From JBCDBL01 sp039183635 (lineage in GTDB: Bacteria; Pseudomonadota; Alphaproteobacteria; Caulobacterales; Parvularculaceae), in NCBI GenBank assembly GCA_039183635.1, contig JBCDBL010000062.1, positions 1-25,120 of the forward strand: a stretch of DNA of 25,120 nt. The letters are read 5' to 3'. Under the pieces are notes generated by a model, which made no database searches, was not told the DNA's origin, and saw only the letters and a list, made by a program, of their open reading frames with translations. Position numbers and translations under genes: made by a program. Positions 6,807 through 16,013 of this stretch are shown here, piece by piece; within the stretch, counting starts at the first letter, position 1, and every line of letters begins with the position of its first letter.

Positions 6807-8033
6807 ATGCTTTTATTAAAAAACGCGCGGATCTTCGATGGTGTTTGTGATGAGTTAATCGAAAATGGCGCTGTGTTGATCGAAGGCGATGTTATTAAGG
6901 AAGTGTCATCTGGTGAAATTTCCACCGATGCGGACGTTATCGACTGCGCCGGTCGTTTCCTCATGCCAGGGCTTCTTGATCTGCATTTTCACGCCTACTC
7001 GGCGACGTTTGATATCCAATGGCTTGATCGGATGCCCAAGTCTTTGCTGACGGCTTATGCGGTTGGGTTTTTGAACGACGCATTGCAGCGCGGTTTCACG
7101 ACGGTGCGCGACCCGGGCGGCGGCGACATTGGGTTGCACCTTGCAATTGAGGAGAAACTTATCAATGGGCCGCGTTTTTTCTACGGCGGTAAAGCGCTTT
7201 CTCAAACGGGCGGCCACGGCGATATGCGACTGCCGCATCATGTCGAACCGTGTAATTGCGCGTACTCAGGCGTCATTACACAGATTGTTGATGGTCCGGA
7301 TCAAGTGCGAAAGGCGGCGCGGGAGGAACTGCATCGCGGGGCGGACCATATCAAAGTCTTTATTTCAGGCGGCGTCGCATCGCCTTCCGACCCCATGTGG
7401 ATGCCGCAGTTCCAGGACGAAGAACTAATTGCGGCCGTGCAGGAGGCGAAAAGCCGGCGCAAATACGTCGTGGCGCATTGCCATACGGATGACGGAGCGC
7501 GGCGTTGTATTGCAGCGGGTATTCGGTCGATTGATCATGCGACCGATGTATCCGAAGAAACGGCCAAATTGATCGCCGCTACGGGTGAGACGTATACTGT
7601 TCCGACAATTGCCGTAGTTCGTCAAGTTACCGATCACTGGGAGGAGGCGGGGATGCGCCCCGAAAGCGCGGAAAAGGTGCAGGGTGTTTTGGACACCGTG
7701 CATACGTCGATTGAAAATTGTCAAAGAGCTGGCGTTAAAGTCGGGCTTGGAACGGATATATTCGGGAAGGATTTTCATTACCTTCAGTCTCGGGAGTTTC
7801 GGTACCGCGCAGAAGTTGACGCGCCGCTGCAGATTCTTCGTTCCGCCACGTCCATTAACGCGGAAATCATGCAACGCAGCGGCGAACTCGGGTGCGTCGC
7901 GCCGGGGGCGAAGGCCGACTTAATCCTGATTGATGGAAATCCTCTGGATGACATAACGATTTTTGAGAAACACCAAACCCATATGCCTATGATCATGAAG
8001 GGTGGTGAACTGAAGAAGAACTTACTGAATTAA
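6807..8033 (+). CDS. metal-dependent amidohydrolase (imidazolonepropionase/Xaa-Pro dipeptidase-like)
   Basis: A 408-residue cytosolic amidohydrolase of the subgroup containing imidazolonepropionase-like and prolidase-like (Sgx9260-type) enzymes, which hydrolyse amide bonds in N-acyl amino acids, dipeptides or lactams. Metal-site residues are all visible: H60 and H62 (LDLHFHA), K183 (HIKVFISGGV, carboxylated in the family), H224 or H226 (VAHCHTDDG), H244 (SIDHAT) and D317 (GLGTDIFG). The N-terminal beta sandwich (LLLKNARIFDG...IDCAGRFLMPG) and the C-terminal GCVAPGAKADLILIDGNPL strand are typical. There is no signal peptide. The ATG at 6807 has AGAGG about 8 nt upstream. It is convergent with the symporter gene and separated from it by a hairpin. 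Substrate is unknown; context suggests a product of envelope hydrolysis. Confidence 0.9.
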   Translation: MLLLKNARIFDGVCDELIENGAVLIEGDVIKEVSSGEISTDADVIDCAGRFLMPGLLDLHFHAYSATFDIQWLDRMPKSLLTAYAVGFLNDALQRGFTTVRDPGGGDIGLHLAIEEKLINGPRFFYGGKALSQTGGHGDMRLPHHVEPCNCAYSGVITQIVDGPDQVRKAAREELHRGADHIKVFISGGVASPSDPMWMPQFQDEELIAAVQEAKSRRKYVVAHCHTDDGARRCIAAGIRSIDHATDVSEETAKLIAATGETYTVPTIAVVRQVTDHWEEAGMRPESAEKVQGVLDTVHTSIENCQRAGVKVGLGTDIFGKDFHYLQSREFRYRAEVDAPLQILRSATSINAEIMQRSGELGCVAPGAKADLILIDGNPLDDITIFEKHQTHMPMIMKGGELKKNLLN

Positions 8034-8070
8034 ACATGGAAAGCGCGCGGTGTTTATCTGTGGTGCTGTG

Positions 8071-8112
8071 TCGCGCAAAAACCGGATGCCGCTTTTGCGC
8101 GATATGCTCTAA
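8071..8112. repeat. intergenic palindrome between convergent genes, copy C of the repeat class
   Basis: TCGCGCAAAA (8071-8080) and TTTTGCGCGA (8093-8102) are perfect 10-bp arms with an inner CGG-ATG-CCG. Read on the minus strand, 8112 to 8071 begins AGAGCATATCGCGCAAAAG and continues CGGCATCCGGTTTTTGCGCG. This resembles the AGCATTTC-x-AAGTG-x-CGGTT form of copies A and B. It sits between the amidohydrolase stop and the symporter stop and could end transcription from both sides, although no long T tract follows. Confidence 0.6.
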
Positions 8113-8260
8113 AGACACTTTCGCGGGCCGCCACACCGCCATTAATTATCATCTTTACAAAAAGTATTATTAGCAGGTTCGCCGCAACTTGCCGACAATC
8201 GATCGACTACAGGAGAACTTGCTTCCATATGGAGAAGACGAATTATCCAATCTAACGCCA

Positions 8261-9679
8261 CTACACAGGCTCCGCATTAGAAGTTTTGGAAAACAAGCGA
8301 TTAAGCCCAATCATCACGAAGCCGGCGGCGCCAGCGCCGAAAATAATTTCGAATCCCGTTGGCGCCGTTCCCGACAGCCCAACAATAGCGGCGATGACGC
8401 CGCCGCAGAAAATCGACATCGTCATAGCGCGACTATCGACTGTAATATTGAATATCACGCATATAATCGGTGCAATGAAGGCTGCAGAAACTGCGCTTGC
8501 AGCAACGATAATCAACTTGAGAACGCTGGCCTCAGAGTTGGCGGCGGCGACTAACACCAACACTGCACAGAGAATACGGAACGCCCCGTCGTAAAGCATT
8601 CTATTTCTTCTTCTATATGCTTTTGCAAGTCCAGGCAGTACATCAAGGCCAAGGGCGTTAGATACTACCAACAATTGCGACTCCGCCGTCGATAACGCTC
8701 CAGCCACTATTCCGGCGACGATTACCCCCATGGCGAAACTCGGCAAGTATTTTTCGCCAAAAATTAAAACGCCGCGCTCGGGATCTGCGAGATTTGGCTC
8801 CAAAAGATAGAGCAGAACGCCAAACAAAGTCATGCTCACCCACATCGCCTGCAACAGCAAGAGATAACGCCACCGAACAGACCTGATTGACAGGTCGGAC
8901 CTGCCTGAAGCGAGTCGCGCCAGAACATGAGGCTGTGTCATAGCGAAACTCATCCCGAGAAAGAAGATTGCGATAAAGAACAGTAAAAACGATTGATCCT
9001 TGAATTGACCGAATATATCCCAAAACCCATCCGGCGCGGTGGCGAGGGAAAGCGATCCGGCGCTTGAAAGCGAAACGACCTCTGTAACCAGCGCCGCCAG
9101 GCTCACGATCGCGACCGTCAGCATTAAGCCGCCCTGATATACATTGACAAGAATCGACGAAGAAACGCCGCCTATTAAAACAGCCGTAAGGCTGACCAAT
9201 ATAACGGCCGCCATGGTCAGCAAGTGCGGTGTGTCAAAAAAAGCCGTTACGGCCTTGTTGGTCGCCAAGAATTGCGAAACACAGCTCAACCCAACAAAAA
9301 GAAAAATAGTTAGCGCTGCAATACGCAGCGGCGCTCCGATACGCCCGCGTGTTTGCGAAGCGATCAATTCAGAAAGTGTTTCCTTATTTTTCTCCTTCAT
9401 ACGCCGTATCAGACGTGGCGCGAAGATATACCAATAGACAACATCGCCGAGGAAATACGAAAACGGCATCCACAGCGCACTCAATCCAACCGAGTACCCA
9501 TATCCAACAGCCGCAATCATGATAAAACCGCTGTTCGCCGCTGCAACAGAACTAATCGCTACGACATTCGGGCCGAATTCTCGCTCCGCCGGCAACGTTG
9601 ATCCGGGCGACCGCTTTTGTCTGAAGGCGGTCCAAAGGCCAATCGCCGGACCGCCCGCAAGCAATGCAAAGAATATCAT
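8261..9679 (-). CDS. sodium:solute symporter (SSS/PutP family)
   Basis: A 472-residue integral membrane protein with about 12-13 hydrophobic segments spread over its length. The family signature is clear in GVIVAGIVAGALSTAESQLL (about residues 318-337), the PutP-type motif where Ser/Thr residues help bind Na+. MTQPHVLARLASGRS also fits. SSS transporters use the sodium gradient to import amino acids, betaines, carboxylates or vitamins; the substrate cannot be named from sequence. It is the last gene of the minus-strand operon, 85 nt after the flavoprotein gene. The ATG at 9679 lacks a good Shine-Dalgarno sequence, and the frame stays open upstream (RNTIQIGT before the Met), so a non-ATG start slightly upstream is possible. 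It likely imports the compound processed by the neighbouring enzymes. Confidence 0.9.
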   Translation of the reverse strand: MIFFALLAGGPAIGLWTAFRQKRSPGSTLPAEREFGPNVVAISSVAAANSGFIMIAAVGYGYSVGLSALWMPFSYFLGDVVYWYIFAPRLIRRMKEKNKETLSELIASQTRGRIGAPLRIAALTIFLFVGLSCVSQFLATNKAVTAFFDTPHLLTMAAVILVSLTAVLIGGVSSSILVNVYQGGLMLTVAIVSLAALVTEVVSLSSAGSLSLATAPDGFWDIFGQFKDQSFLLFFIAIFFLGMSFAMTQPHVLARLASGRSDLSIRSVRWRYLLLLQAMWVSMTLFGVLLYLLEPNLADPERGVLIFGEKYLPSFAMGVIVAGIVAGALSTAESQLLVVSNALGLDVLPGLAKAYRRRNRMLYDGAFRILCAVLVLVAAANSEASVLKLIIVAASAVSAAFIAPIICVIFNITVDSRAMTMSIFCGGVIAAIVGLSGTAPTGFEIIFGAGAAGFVMIGLNRLFSKTSNAEPV

Positions 9680-9764
9680 CGTGCCGATTTGAATGGTGTT
9701 TCTACCTTTCGCATTGATTCAACTATAGAACAGACGATTACGCAATGCTGAAACCTTGCGATCA

Positions 9765-12176
9765 TTACGAACGCAAACGTTCGCCATCTGGGTCGTAGGG
9801 TGCGCGCTCCAGAAATTTCACGCCTCTGCGTTCGCCAAGGATAATGCTATATGCATCTGATTTTTGCTGTTCGGCATCTATGTAGCCCATCGCCAAACTT
9901 TTCTTGATGCAATGCCCGTAGCCGCCAGAGGTTGTGAACCCAACGTAATGTTCGCCGACAAAAACAGGCTCATATCCGTTTGAATCAACATCACCTGTCT
10001 CCAATTGCATCAACGTTAGCCGCCGTTTGGCCGGCGTGTCGCGATCAACAAGCGCGGCTTCACGCCCCACAAAAGCGGGCTTGTCGTAATTTATGAATTT
10101 ATCAAGTCCGCAAGCGGTCGGCGTATAGTCAGGGCTATATTCTCGTGACCAAATTCCATACCCTTTTTCAAGGCGAAGCGATAAAAGTGCGTATACACCT
10201 ATATTTTCCAACCCGTCGTTCTGTCCTGCAACAAAAAACGCTTCATAAAGCGAGGCGGCGTATTGGGACGGTGTATAAACTTCGTACCCCAATTCTCCTG
10301 ATATCGAAAGGCGCGCCACAATTGCTGGTGCAAATCCTACATCTAGCTCCCGTACGCTCATAAACTTCAAGGCGTCTTTGCCAATATCGTAGCTGGTCAG
10401 TTTCTGAAGTATTTCTCTAGAATTCGGTCCTACAACTGAAAAACCGTGCCAAGTGTCTGTGACATTCGTCACCGTTACACCGGAAGATGGCAAATTTTCG
10501 GAGAACCATCGCATATGCCATGCTTGGAGATATCCCGAGCCGACAAGGATGAACTTATCTTCTCGCAGCCGCATAATGGTGAGATCGCCGTATATGCGCC
10601 CCTTCGGCGAGAGCATGGGCGCCAGGCGCACGCCGCCAATCCGCGGCAGCGTCGACGCTACAATCCGGTTGAGCCATGCCGTCGCGTCGGGGCCCTCGAC
10701 AACGTACTTTGCGTAAGCGGACAGCTCCAAAAGCCCCGCAGCCTCCCGAGCGGCCCTGCATTCCTCTGCAACGGATGCGAATGCGTTGGATCGACGGAAT
10801 GTCGGATTTTCAATCCGCGCATCTTCACTTCTCGCGAAATACAATGCCTGCTCTTGGCCGTAACTCGCGCCAAAAACTGCATTCCTTTTTTTATACTCGC
10901 CATAAATCGGCGTCTGTTTAGACGGACGACCTGCCGGCCAGTATTCATTGGGGTGCGCAAGGTCGAAACGCCGTTCGTACGTTTCACACGCTTTGGCCTT
11001 GGTATATGCGCGCGTAGCAAAGTCGCCAAAACGCGCATTGTCCATGGCGAATAGATCGCTGTCAGGTTCACCGTTGATCATCCATTGCGAAAGCGCAAGA
11101 CCAATGCCGCCGCCTTGGGCGAAGCCCGCGAGCACGCCGCAAGCAAGCCAATAATTGGGTACGCCCTCAACCGGCCCGACAAGCGGGTTGCCATCCGGCG
11201 TAAATGTGAAGGACCCATTCACAACTTTCTTGATCCCGGTTTCTGCAACTTCCGGAAACCTCTTGAAACCAAACTCAAGGGCTGGCGATATACGGTCCAT
11301 ATTGTCAGGCAAAAGTTCGCTTTCGCCATAATCCCAGGGTGTTGCATCTTCCGACCAGGTTTGAGCCGGCGTCTCGTAAACGCCGAGTAATGCGCCCTTG
11401 TGTTCTTGGCGAAGATAGATTCCGCCATCAAGATCAACGATCAAGGGTGTTTCTGATTCCTGTTCTTCAAAGCTTTTCAAGTTATCCGTAATCAGATAAT
11501 GATGCTCCATCGGCACTAAAGGCGGGTAATGCCCGACCATTGCGCCGACTTCCCGCGCCCATAATCCGCCAGCGTTGACTATGTGCTCTGCGAGGAAATC
11601 GCCTTTGTCGGTAATAATGTTCCAGTCGCCATTCGCGGTTCGGCGCAGCTCCAGCACACAGGTGTGGCGCTTTATCGTCGCGCCTTGCTTGCGCGCCGCG
11701 CTCGCATAGGCATGCGTTACCCCATAAGGGTCAACATACCCCTCATCCGGAGAGAATAGCCCGCCTTTCACACCATCGACATTAACGATAGGGCAAAGCG
11801 CTGCAACCTCGTCCGGCCCAATAAGCTCCGAACGAATTCCCATCACCTTGTGTCGCGCCCATTCCGTCCTCAAAAACTCCCAACGCGCATCGGTGGCCGC
11901 GAAATTCACACCGCCGGTCGCGTGCATGCCAACGTCTTGCCCGCTGATATCTTCAATCTCCTTATAGAGATTGACTGTATAATCTTGTAACCGCGCAACA
12001 TTCGGATCGCTATTGATGGCGTGATACCCGCCAGCAGCGTGCCATGTTGAACCGGCGGTTAACTCCTTACGCTCGAAAAGCGCAACATTCGTCCAGCCGA
12101 ACTTTGTTAAATGATATAGTACGCTGCAACCGACAACGCCGCCGCCAATGACAACCGCCTGATACTTTTCACCCAC
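9765..12176 (-). CDS. dimethylglycine/sarcosine dehydrogenase-like flavoprotein (DAO + GcvT domains)
   Basis: An 803-residue two-part enzyme. Residues 1-400 form a DAO-type FAD domain with the dinucleotide fold VVIGGGVVGCSVLYHL (8-23) and STWHAAGG, in which H46 aligns with the His that covalently holds FAD in dimethylglycine dehydrogenase. A linker of the FAO-middle type follows. From about residue 460 comes a GcvT-like aminomethyltransferase/folate-binding domain (LLELSAYAKYVVEGPDA, then LSPKGRIYGDLT, SGELGYEVY and KGYGIWSRE). Such enzymes oxidatively demethylate N-methyl amines and pass the one-carbon unit to tetrahydrofolate. The start is GTG at 12176, with AGGAGA about 6 nt upstream inside the preceding hydrolase gene; the genes are only 2 nt apart. 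It is cytosolic, with no signal peptide. The exact N-methyl substrate is unknown. Confidence 0.92.
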   Translation of the reverse strand: MGEKYQAVVIGGGVVGCSVLYHLTKFGWTNVALFERKELTAGSTWHAAGGYHAINSDPNVARLQDYTVNLYKEIEDISGQDVGMHATGGVNFAATDARWEFLRTEWARHKVMGIRSELIGPDEVAALCPIVNVDGVKGGLFSPDEGYVDPYGVTHAYASAARKQGATIKRHTCVLELRRTANGDWNIITDKGDFLAEHIVNAGGLWAREVGAMVGHYPPLVPMEHHYLITDNLKSFEEQESETPLIVDLDGGIYLRQEHKGALLGVYETPAQTWSEDATPWDYGESELLPDNMDRISPALEFGFKRFPEVAETGIKKVVNGSFTFTPDGNPLVGPVEGVPNYWLACGVLAGFAQGGGIGLALSQWMINGEPDSDLFAMDNARFGDFATRAYTKAKACETYERRFDLAHPNEYWPAGRPSKQTPIYGEYKKRNAVFGASYGQEQALYFARSEDARIENPTFRRSNAFASVAEECRAAREAAGLLELSAYAKYVVEGPDATAWLNRIVASTLPRIGGVRLAPMLSPKGRIYGDLTIMRLREDKFILVGSGYLQAWHMRWFSENLPSSGVTVTNVTDTWHGFSVVGPNSREILQKLTSYDIGKDALKFMSVRELDVGFAPAIVARLSISGELGYEVYTPSQYAASLYEAFFVAGQNDGLENIGVYALLSLRLEKGYGIWSREYSPDYTPTACGLDKFINYDKPAFVGREAALVDRDTPAKRRLTLMQLETGDVDSNGYEPVFVGEHYVGFTTSGGYGHCIKKSLAMGYIDAEQQKSDAYSIILGERRGVKFLERAPYDPDGERLRS

Positions 12177-12178
12177 TG

Positions 12179-13117
12179 CTAATCTCCTGATGGCGCGTCG
12201 ACATCGCTCGTAAATTTCCGGACCGCTCTTGCAATTTGATCTGCGTGGGAGAACGGAACATGCTTCAAATCTGAAAAATAAACCGACTTGGCGTCTGGAA
12301 TTGCTTGCTCTAAAGCATCAAAAGCTGTTTTGGGAATATACTCATCGGCGCCGGCGTTAATGACGAGGACAGGTCTATTTATTGCTGATAATCGGCGCAG
12401 CGATACATCCGGTTCGGTTGACCAACACCGTCGCCTTTCTTTCATTACTTTGATAAAAAGTTCCGGGTGCGGTGAAACTTGCGCGTATTGCGTACGCATC
12501 GCCTCCAGTTCTTCTTCTTTCAGAGGTTCAGATATTCCGAAAAACGTCTCTGAATCTTCAAGCATTTCCCGGCGCCAGGCCTCAAGCGCCTCGCGTATTT
12601 TCGGTTTATATGCGTCATGGCTGTAGGGCGTTCCACACAGCGAAGAAGACGCGACGCGATCCTCAAACGTCAACAAAAGGTCTAATTGAATGCATCCGCC
12701 GTCGCTGACGCCAAAAAAATGCGCTTTTTCAATATCCAGAGAATCCATGAGCCGGACGGTGTCTGCCGCAGCACGTGCGTATGAGGTTGGGCCTTCGCCA
12801 AGGCTCGAACGCCCTTGTCCGCGCACATCCATCGTGAGAACTGTAAAATGCTCAGCGAGTTTTTCATTCAGGGGACGCATCATTGCCTTGGCGTCAAACG
12901 TCCAAACGCCGGTTTGATGAATGAGGAGGGGCCCTTGACCGCGCACTTCGTATGACATTCTAAAGTCATCTACCTCGGCATAGAATTCACCATTTTGTAA
13001 GCCTGCGGATGGCGCTTGCGAGGCCGCACTGGCAACGCCAACTGTCGCGCCGCTCAGCGCCGCGGCGATTGGTAATTTAATTACTGATCTGCGTGAGTAA
13101 TCCATAAGGCATTCCAT
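12179..13117 (-). CDS. Tat-type exported alpha/beta hydrolase
   Basis: A 312-residue serine hydrolase of the alpha/beta fold. The N terminus carries SRRSVIKL followed by an alanine-rich hydrophobic stretch ending GVASAAS, which looks like a twin-arginine signal. The nucleophile elbow is GVSDGG with S138. The likely acid is D258 (NAGADEYIP) and the base H286 (DLKHVPFS). MDVRGQGRSS (about 96-105) is the usual strand-loop before the nucleophile. Two starts are possible: ATG at 13117, or ATG at 13105 giving MDYSRRSV. It may be an esterase, lactonase or amidase; the family alone does not tell. It lies between the beta-lactamase-fold lipoprotein (106 bp upstream) and the flavoprotein (2 nt downstream), so it probably shares their transcript. 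Confidence 0.88.
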   Translation of the reverse strand: MECLMDYSRRSVIKLPIAAALSGATVGVASAASQAPSAGLQNGEFYAEVDDFRMSYEVRGQGPLLIHQTGVWTFDAKAMMRPLNEKLAEHFTVLTMDVRGQGRSSLGEGPTSYARAAADTVRLMDSLDIEKAHFFGVSDGGCIQLDLLLTFEDRVASSSLCGTPYSHDAYKPKIREALEAWRREMLEDSETFFGISEPLKEEELEAMRTQYAQVSPHPELFIKVMKERRRCWSTEPDVSLRRLSAINRPVLVINAGADEYIPKTAFDALEQAIPDAKSVYFSDLKHVPFSHADQIARAVRKFTSDVDAPSGD

Positions 13118-13223
13118 TTCTTAAATTCCACAAGCCATACTGCACAGCCTTGATTATCGACGCCGCAGAAGGTCTGTGTGCTTTTGAGTTGGCCTTGGCA
13201 AAAAAGACCAACGCGCGACTGGC

Positions 13224-15101
13224 TCATTCAGCGCTAACGTCATTGGTCAACTGAACCCTTTTTAACTCAAATCCTCTGAGGTTTGTGGCGTTGAACGTCA
13301 AACCTGTGACAGTGTCGCTGTATCGCTGCACAGAGATTTGCAGACGTAAAGCAGGAAATACGGACGAATTTGTCTGCTGCACCGCCAGGTAGACGTCAGA
13401 CGTCAGGGGCGTGAGATGGTATCTGTCGCCGCCCCGAGCGCCGGCATTGACGTTGAGGACAAGGTCGCCTTTGTTATCTTCAACGTAGTAAATTGATCCG
13501 TATGCTTGGGAAATATATGTCCCAGTCATCGCCGCGCGATCTGCTGCAGTGTTGGTGCGGGGCGAGGGCGCTCTTGTCATCATACGAAATCCGCCCCAAT
13601 CGGCGAGGTGCGCTTCAAGACCGTCTTCGGTAACTCTCAAACGAATTGGCTCACCATGGCCATATTCCCAGTTTGTATATTCATCGCCGTCACGAACAAG
13701 GCGTCCGATCCGATCCGACATAAAGGTGTGGTAGAGATTGCCGTCTTTCTCAACGATTTCCAAAACGACTTGATCCGTCGGCTCATAAAAGAGGCCAGTC
13801 AACGCCGTGATTTCTTCGTGGGTGAAATTTTGCAATGGTGGCGTATTAATGTCGGGGTTATAGTCTTCTGACGCTCTTTTGATGAGGCCGTTAAAAACCT
13901 CATCTTCCGCCAGCAATGCGTCAATGATTTCTGTGTGCGATTTGCGGTCGCCGTACTTTCCGCCAGAGCTTCTTTCCAGAATTGCGTTGTTCATGATCAA
14001 CACCCACGCATCGAGCGCCGGCACGTATGTGATCGATTTTCCGAATAATCCGGAATGATAATGATATTCTAAACCGCGGTGTATGGAGACAAACAAAGAC
14101 GTTCTATACGCTCCCACTACATCGGGCGCGTATCGCACTGGTTTGGCAAGCCTCGACATGTAAGAACCGCCTTCGCGTTCCGCCGATGCGAAGCGGGCGA
14201 AAGAGATAAAATCTTGTATCGAGCCTAACAATCCACCGTCCCCCGCAGTTTCCAGCGGGATGCTGGGCAAGAGAAGCGCATCTGTTGTATAATCAGTATC
14301 GTGATTAGGTTTCAGAATATAAGTATGCGCCTCATTGGGACGAAATTTATTGCCTGACGGCCTGTGGACTGCGGTTTTCATGCCGGCCGGATCAAACACA
14401 AGCTCGCGCATGGCGGCGTCGAATGTCTTCCCGGTTATGCGTCTCAGGACACGGCTCGCAATACGCATGGCGGCGTCATTGTAGTGCTGCGTCGCGCCGG
14501 GCGTGAACGACAAGGACGGTTGTCGAGTGACCATCTCGTATAACTCATCAAGCGTTATTTCTACGTCGCTCACACCGACGCCGATGAGGCTGTACAAAGC
14601 CTCATCCTGCCACACGCCTGATGTGTGTTGTATCATCTGGCGCACCGTCGGGTCATCGTCATATTGTGGAAAGCTCGGCAGATACTGGCGCACCGGCGCA
14701 TCAAGGTCGATCCGTCCTTCCTCTTCAAGACGCAGTAAAGCGACCGCAACCATCGGCTTTGTTGTCGAATAGAATGTGTAAAGCGTATCGGCTGTCCACG
14801 GCGCTTTAAATTCTCGATTGGCGTAGCCGTAGCCCTTTAGATGCGTAACCTTATTATTCTGAAGGACAGCAACAATGCCGCCAGGCCCGCCTTCGTCATC
14901 ATACGGGCCAAAAAGTTCATCAATCGTATCGCCTAATAATCCAGGCGCCCGAATTTCTTCGCTATCTGTTTCCATAACGACGGAGACTGGCGCGGAAATC
15001 GACCGGTCTTCGCCGCAGCCGGAAACAATGAGGCCAACAGCAAGAAATACCGCCCAGCTTTGGTAAATATGAAGATGCTGAAGCTTAAGAAAACGCGTCA
15101 T
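13224..15101 (-). CDS. lipoprotein serine hydrolase of the beta-lactamase/penicillin-binding fold
   Basis: I place the start at ATG 15101 (625 residues) because GGAAGAG lies 7 nt upstream and the protein then begins with a lipoprotein signal (AVFLAVGLIVSGC, lipid-bearing C29). A longer frame runs to 15200 but has no signal. The PF00144 domain shows the nucleophile motif S112-T-T-K115 (YSTTKPMVAV), Y207-N-D (HYNDAAM, the YxN position with Asp in place of Asn) and H349-S-G (YHYHSGLFG, the KTG equivalent). Residues about 450-625 form an extra C-terminal beta-rich domain seen in several such hydrolases. Members include esterases, D-aminopeptidases and DD-peptidases; true beta-lactamase activity is unlikely. 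It overlaps the dehydrogenase gene upstream by 17 bp and is probably anchored in the cell envelope. Confidence 0.88.
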   Translation of the reverse strand: MTRFLKLQHLHIYQSWAVFLAVGLIVSGCGEDRSISAPVSVVMETDSEEIRAPGLLGDTIDELFGPYDDEGGPGGIVAVLQNNKVTHLKGYGYANREFKAPWTADTLYTFYSTTKPMVAVALLRLEEEGRIDLDAPVRQYLPSFPQYDDDPTVRQMIQHTSGVWQDEALYSLIGVGVSDVEITLDELYEMVTRQPSLSFTPGATQHYNDAAMRIASRVLRRITGKTFDAAMRELVFDPAGMKTAVHRPSGNKFRPNEAHTYILKPNHDTDYTTDALLLPSIPLETAGDGGLLGSIQDFISFARFASAEREGGSYMSRLAKPVRYAPDVVGAYRTSLFVSIHRGLEYHYHSGLFGKSITYVPALDAWVLIMNNAILERSSGGKYGDRKSHTEIIDALLAEDEVFNGLIKRASEDYNPDINTPPLQNFTHEEITALTGLFYEPTDQVVLEIVEKDGNLYHTFMSDRIGRLVRDGDEYTNWEYGHGEPIRLRVTEDGLEAHLADWGGFRMMTRAPSPRTNTAADRAAMTGTYISQAYGSIYYVEDNKGDLVLNVNAGARGGDRYHLTPLTSDVYLAVQQTNSSVFPALRLQISVQRYSDTVTGLTFNATNLRGFELKRVQLTNDVSAE

Positions 15102-15993
15102 CGTCTGTCTCTTCCATAAAATTGTCGCGCTCATAGGCAGGGCTTGGGTAGTCGTAAAAGCCCTTGCCGGAAACCTCCCCGAGGTCGCCTCGCTCGACAT
15201 AATCGAGGAGCGTTTGCGGCGGCTGGCCTTCTACATCGCCAGATGCGTCGATGTAGATTTTTTCAACCGCCAATACCGAGTGAAGGCCGACTTTGTCCAT
15301 CAACGCGCAGGGACCAAAGGTCGTGCCGAAAGCCATCATCCAAGCACGGTCAATGTCATGTGGCGTCGTAACGCCTTGATCTATTTGACGGAGAACTTCA
15401 GCTTTGATGACACGCCACAACCGGTTGAATGAATATCCAAGTTGTTCTTTTCGAGACCAGATGGGGATCATTCCGATCGCACGCGCCCAGTTTTTTGCGA
15501 ATATCACAGTTTCTTCAAGCGTCGCCTCGCATGTCATCAACTCCACCAATCGCGATGTGCGCGGATCGGCAAAGTTAAGATTGAAGAATAGATCCGGCCG
15601 CCCGCTCGCCGCGGCCAGTGGCGAGCAGGTCAACGCCGATGCATTTGTGCCCATATAAGCACCCGGCGCGAGAATGCGTCCTATCTCGGCAAGCACGTCG
15701 GTTTTGAGTTCTAAGCGCTCAGGAACATTTTCGAATGCGAGTTGCACGCCCTCCAACGCCGATTCCAGTGTGCCGCATATATGCAAATTTTCCGCGATGA
15801 AGTCTTTTTCTTTGTCAGTGCTCCACGTCAGCGCGGTCTCTTTGGCGGCGTGGGCTTTGGCGACGTCCGTGTCGAACACGCGCGTGGTTATTCCCGTGCG
15901 TGCGCACGCCCACGCCACTTTAGCGCCCATGACGCCCATGCCTACATTTGCAATGGGTGCTGATTTATCAAAGGCGCGCAACTTGTCCTCCAT
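15085..15993 (-). CDS. 3-hydroxyacyl-CoA dehydrogenase-like NAD-binding protein, catalytic His replaced
   Basis: A 302-residue cytosolic dehydrogenase of the HCDH fold. The Rossmann motif is NVGMGVMG (residues 17-24) and the NAD-contacting acid sits in VFDTD. ENVPERLELK and GTNASAL match the family strands. The C-terminal HCDH domain includes LGYSFNRLW (N190 equals the family Asn) and ends KGFYDYPSP. The usual catalytic His of HFFNP is replaced: the stretch reads NLNFADP, putting N140 there, although the partner Glu (LVEL, E151) is kept. Relatives include carnitine and gulonate dehydrogenases, so a non-CoA hydroxy acid is possible. ATG 15993 is taken as start; GGAGGA just after it would suit a TTG start at codon 5. 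It lies 20 bp after the dipeptidase gene and overlaps the lipoprotein gene by 17 bp. Confidence 0.85.
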   Translation of the reverse strand: MEDKLRAFDKSAPIANVGMGVMGAKVAWACARTGITTRVFDTDVAKAHAAKETALTWSTDKEKDFIAENLHICGTLESALEGVQLAFENVPERLELKTDVLAEIGRILAPGAYMGTNASALTCSPLAAASGRPDLFFNLNFADPRTSRLVELMTCEATLEETVIFAKNWARAIGMIPIWSRKEQLGYSFNRLWRVIKAEVLRQIDQGVTTPHDIDRAWMMAFGTTFGPCALMDKVGLHSVLAVEKIYIDASGDVEGQPPQTLLDYVERGDLGEVSGKGFYDYPSPAYERDNFMEETDDDAFS

Positions 15994-16013
15994 CGGCTAA
16001 AACCAGGATCGCA

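Noticed and set aside
10446..11054. Plus-strand open frame of 202 codons inside the flavoprotein gene
   Set aside because: Antisense to an intact conserved enzyme, with atypical composition and no recognisable motif.
13224..15101. Antibiotic-resistance beta-lactamase
   Set aside because: The motif set and the extra C-terminal domain fit general serine hydrolases of this fold, and the context is catabolic.
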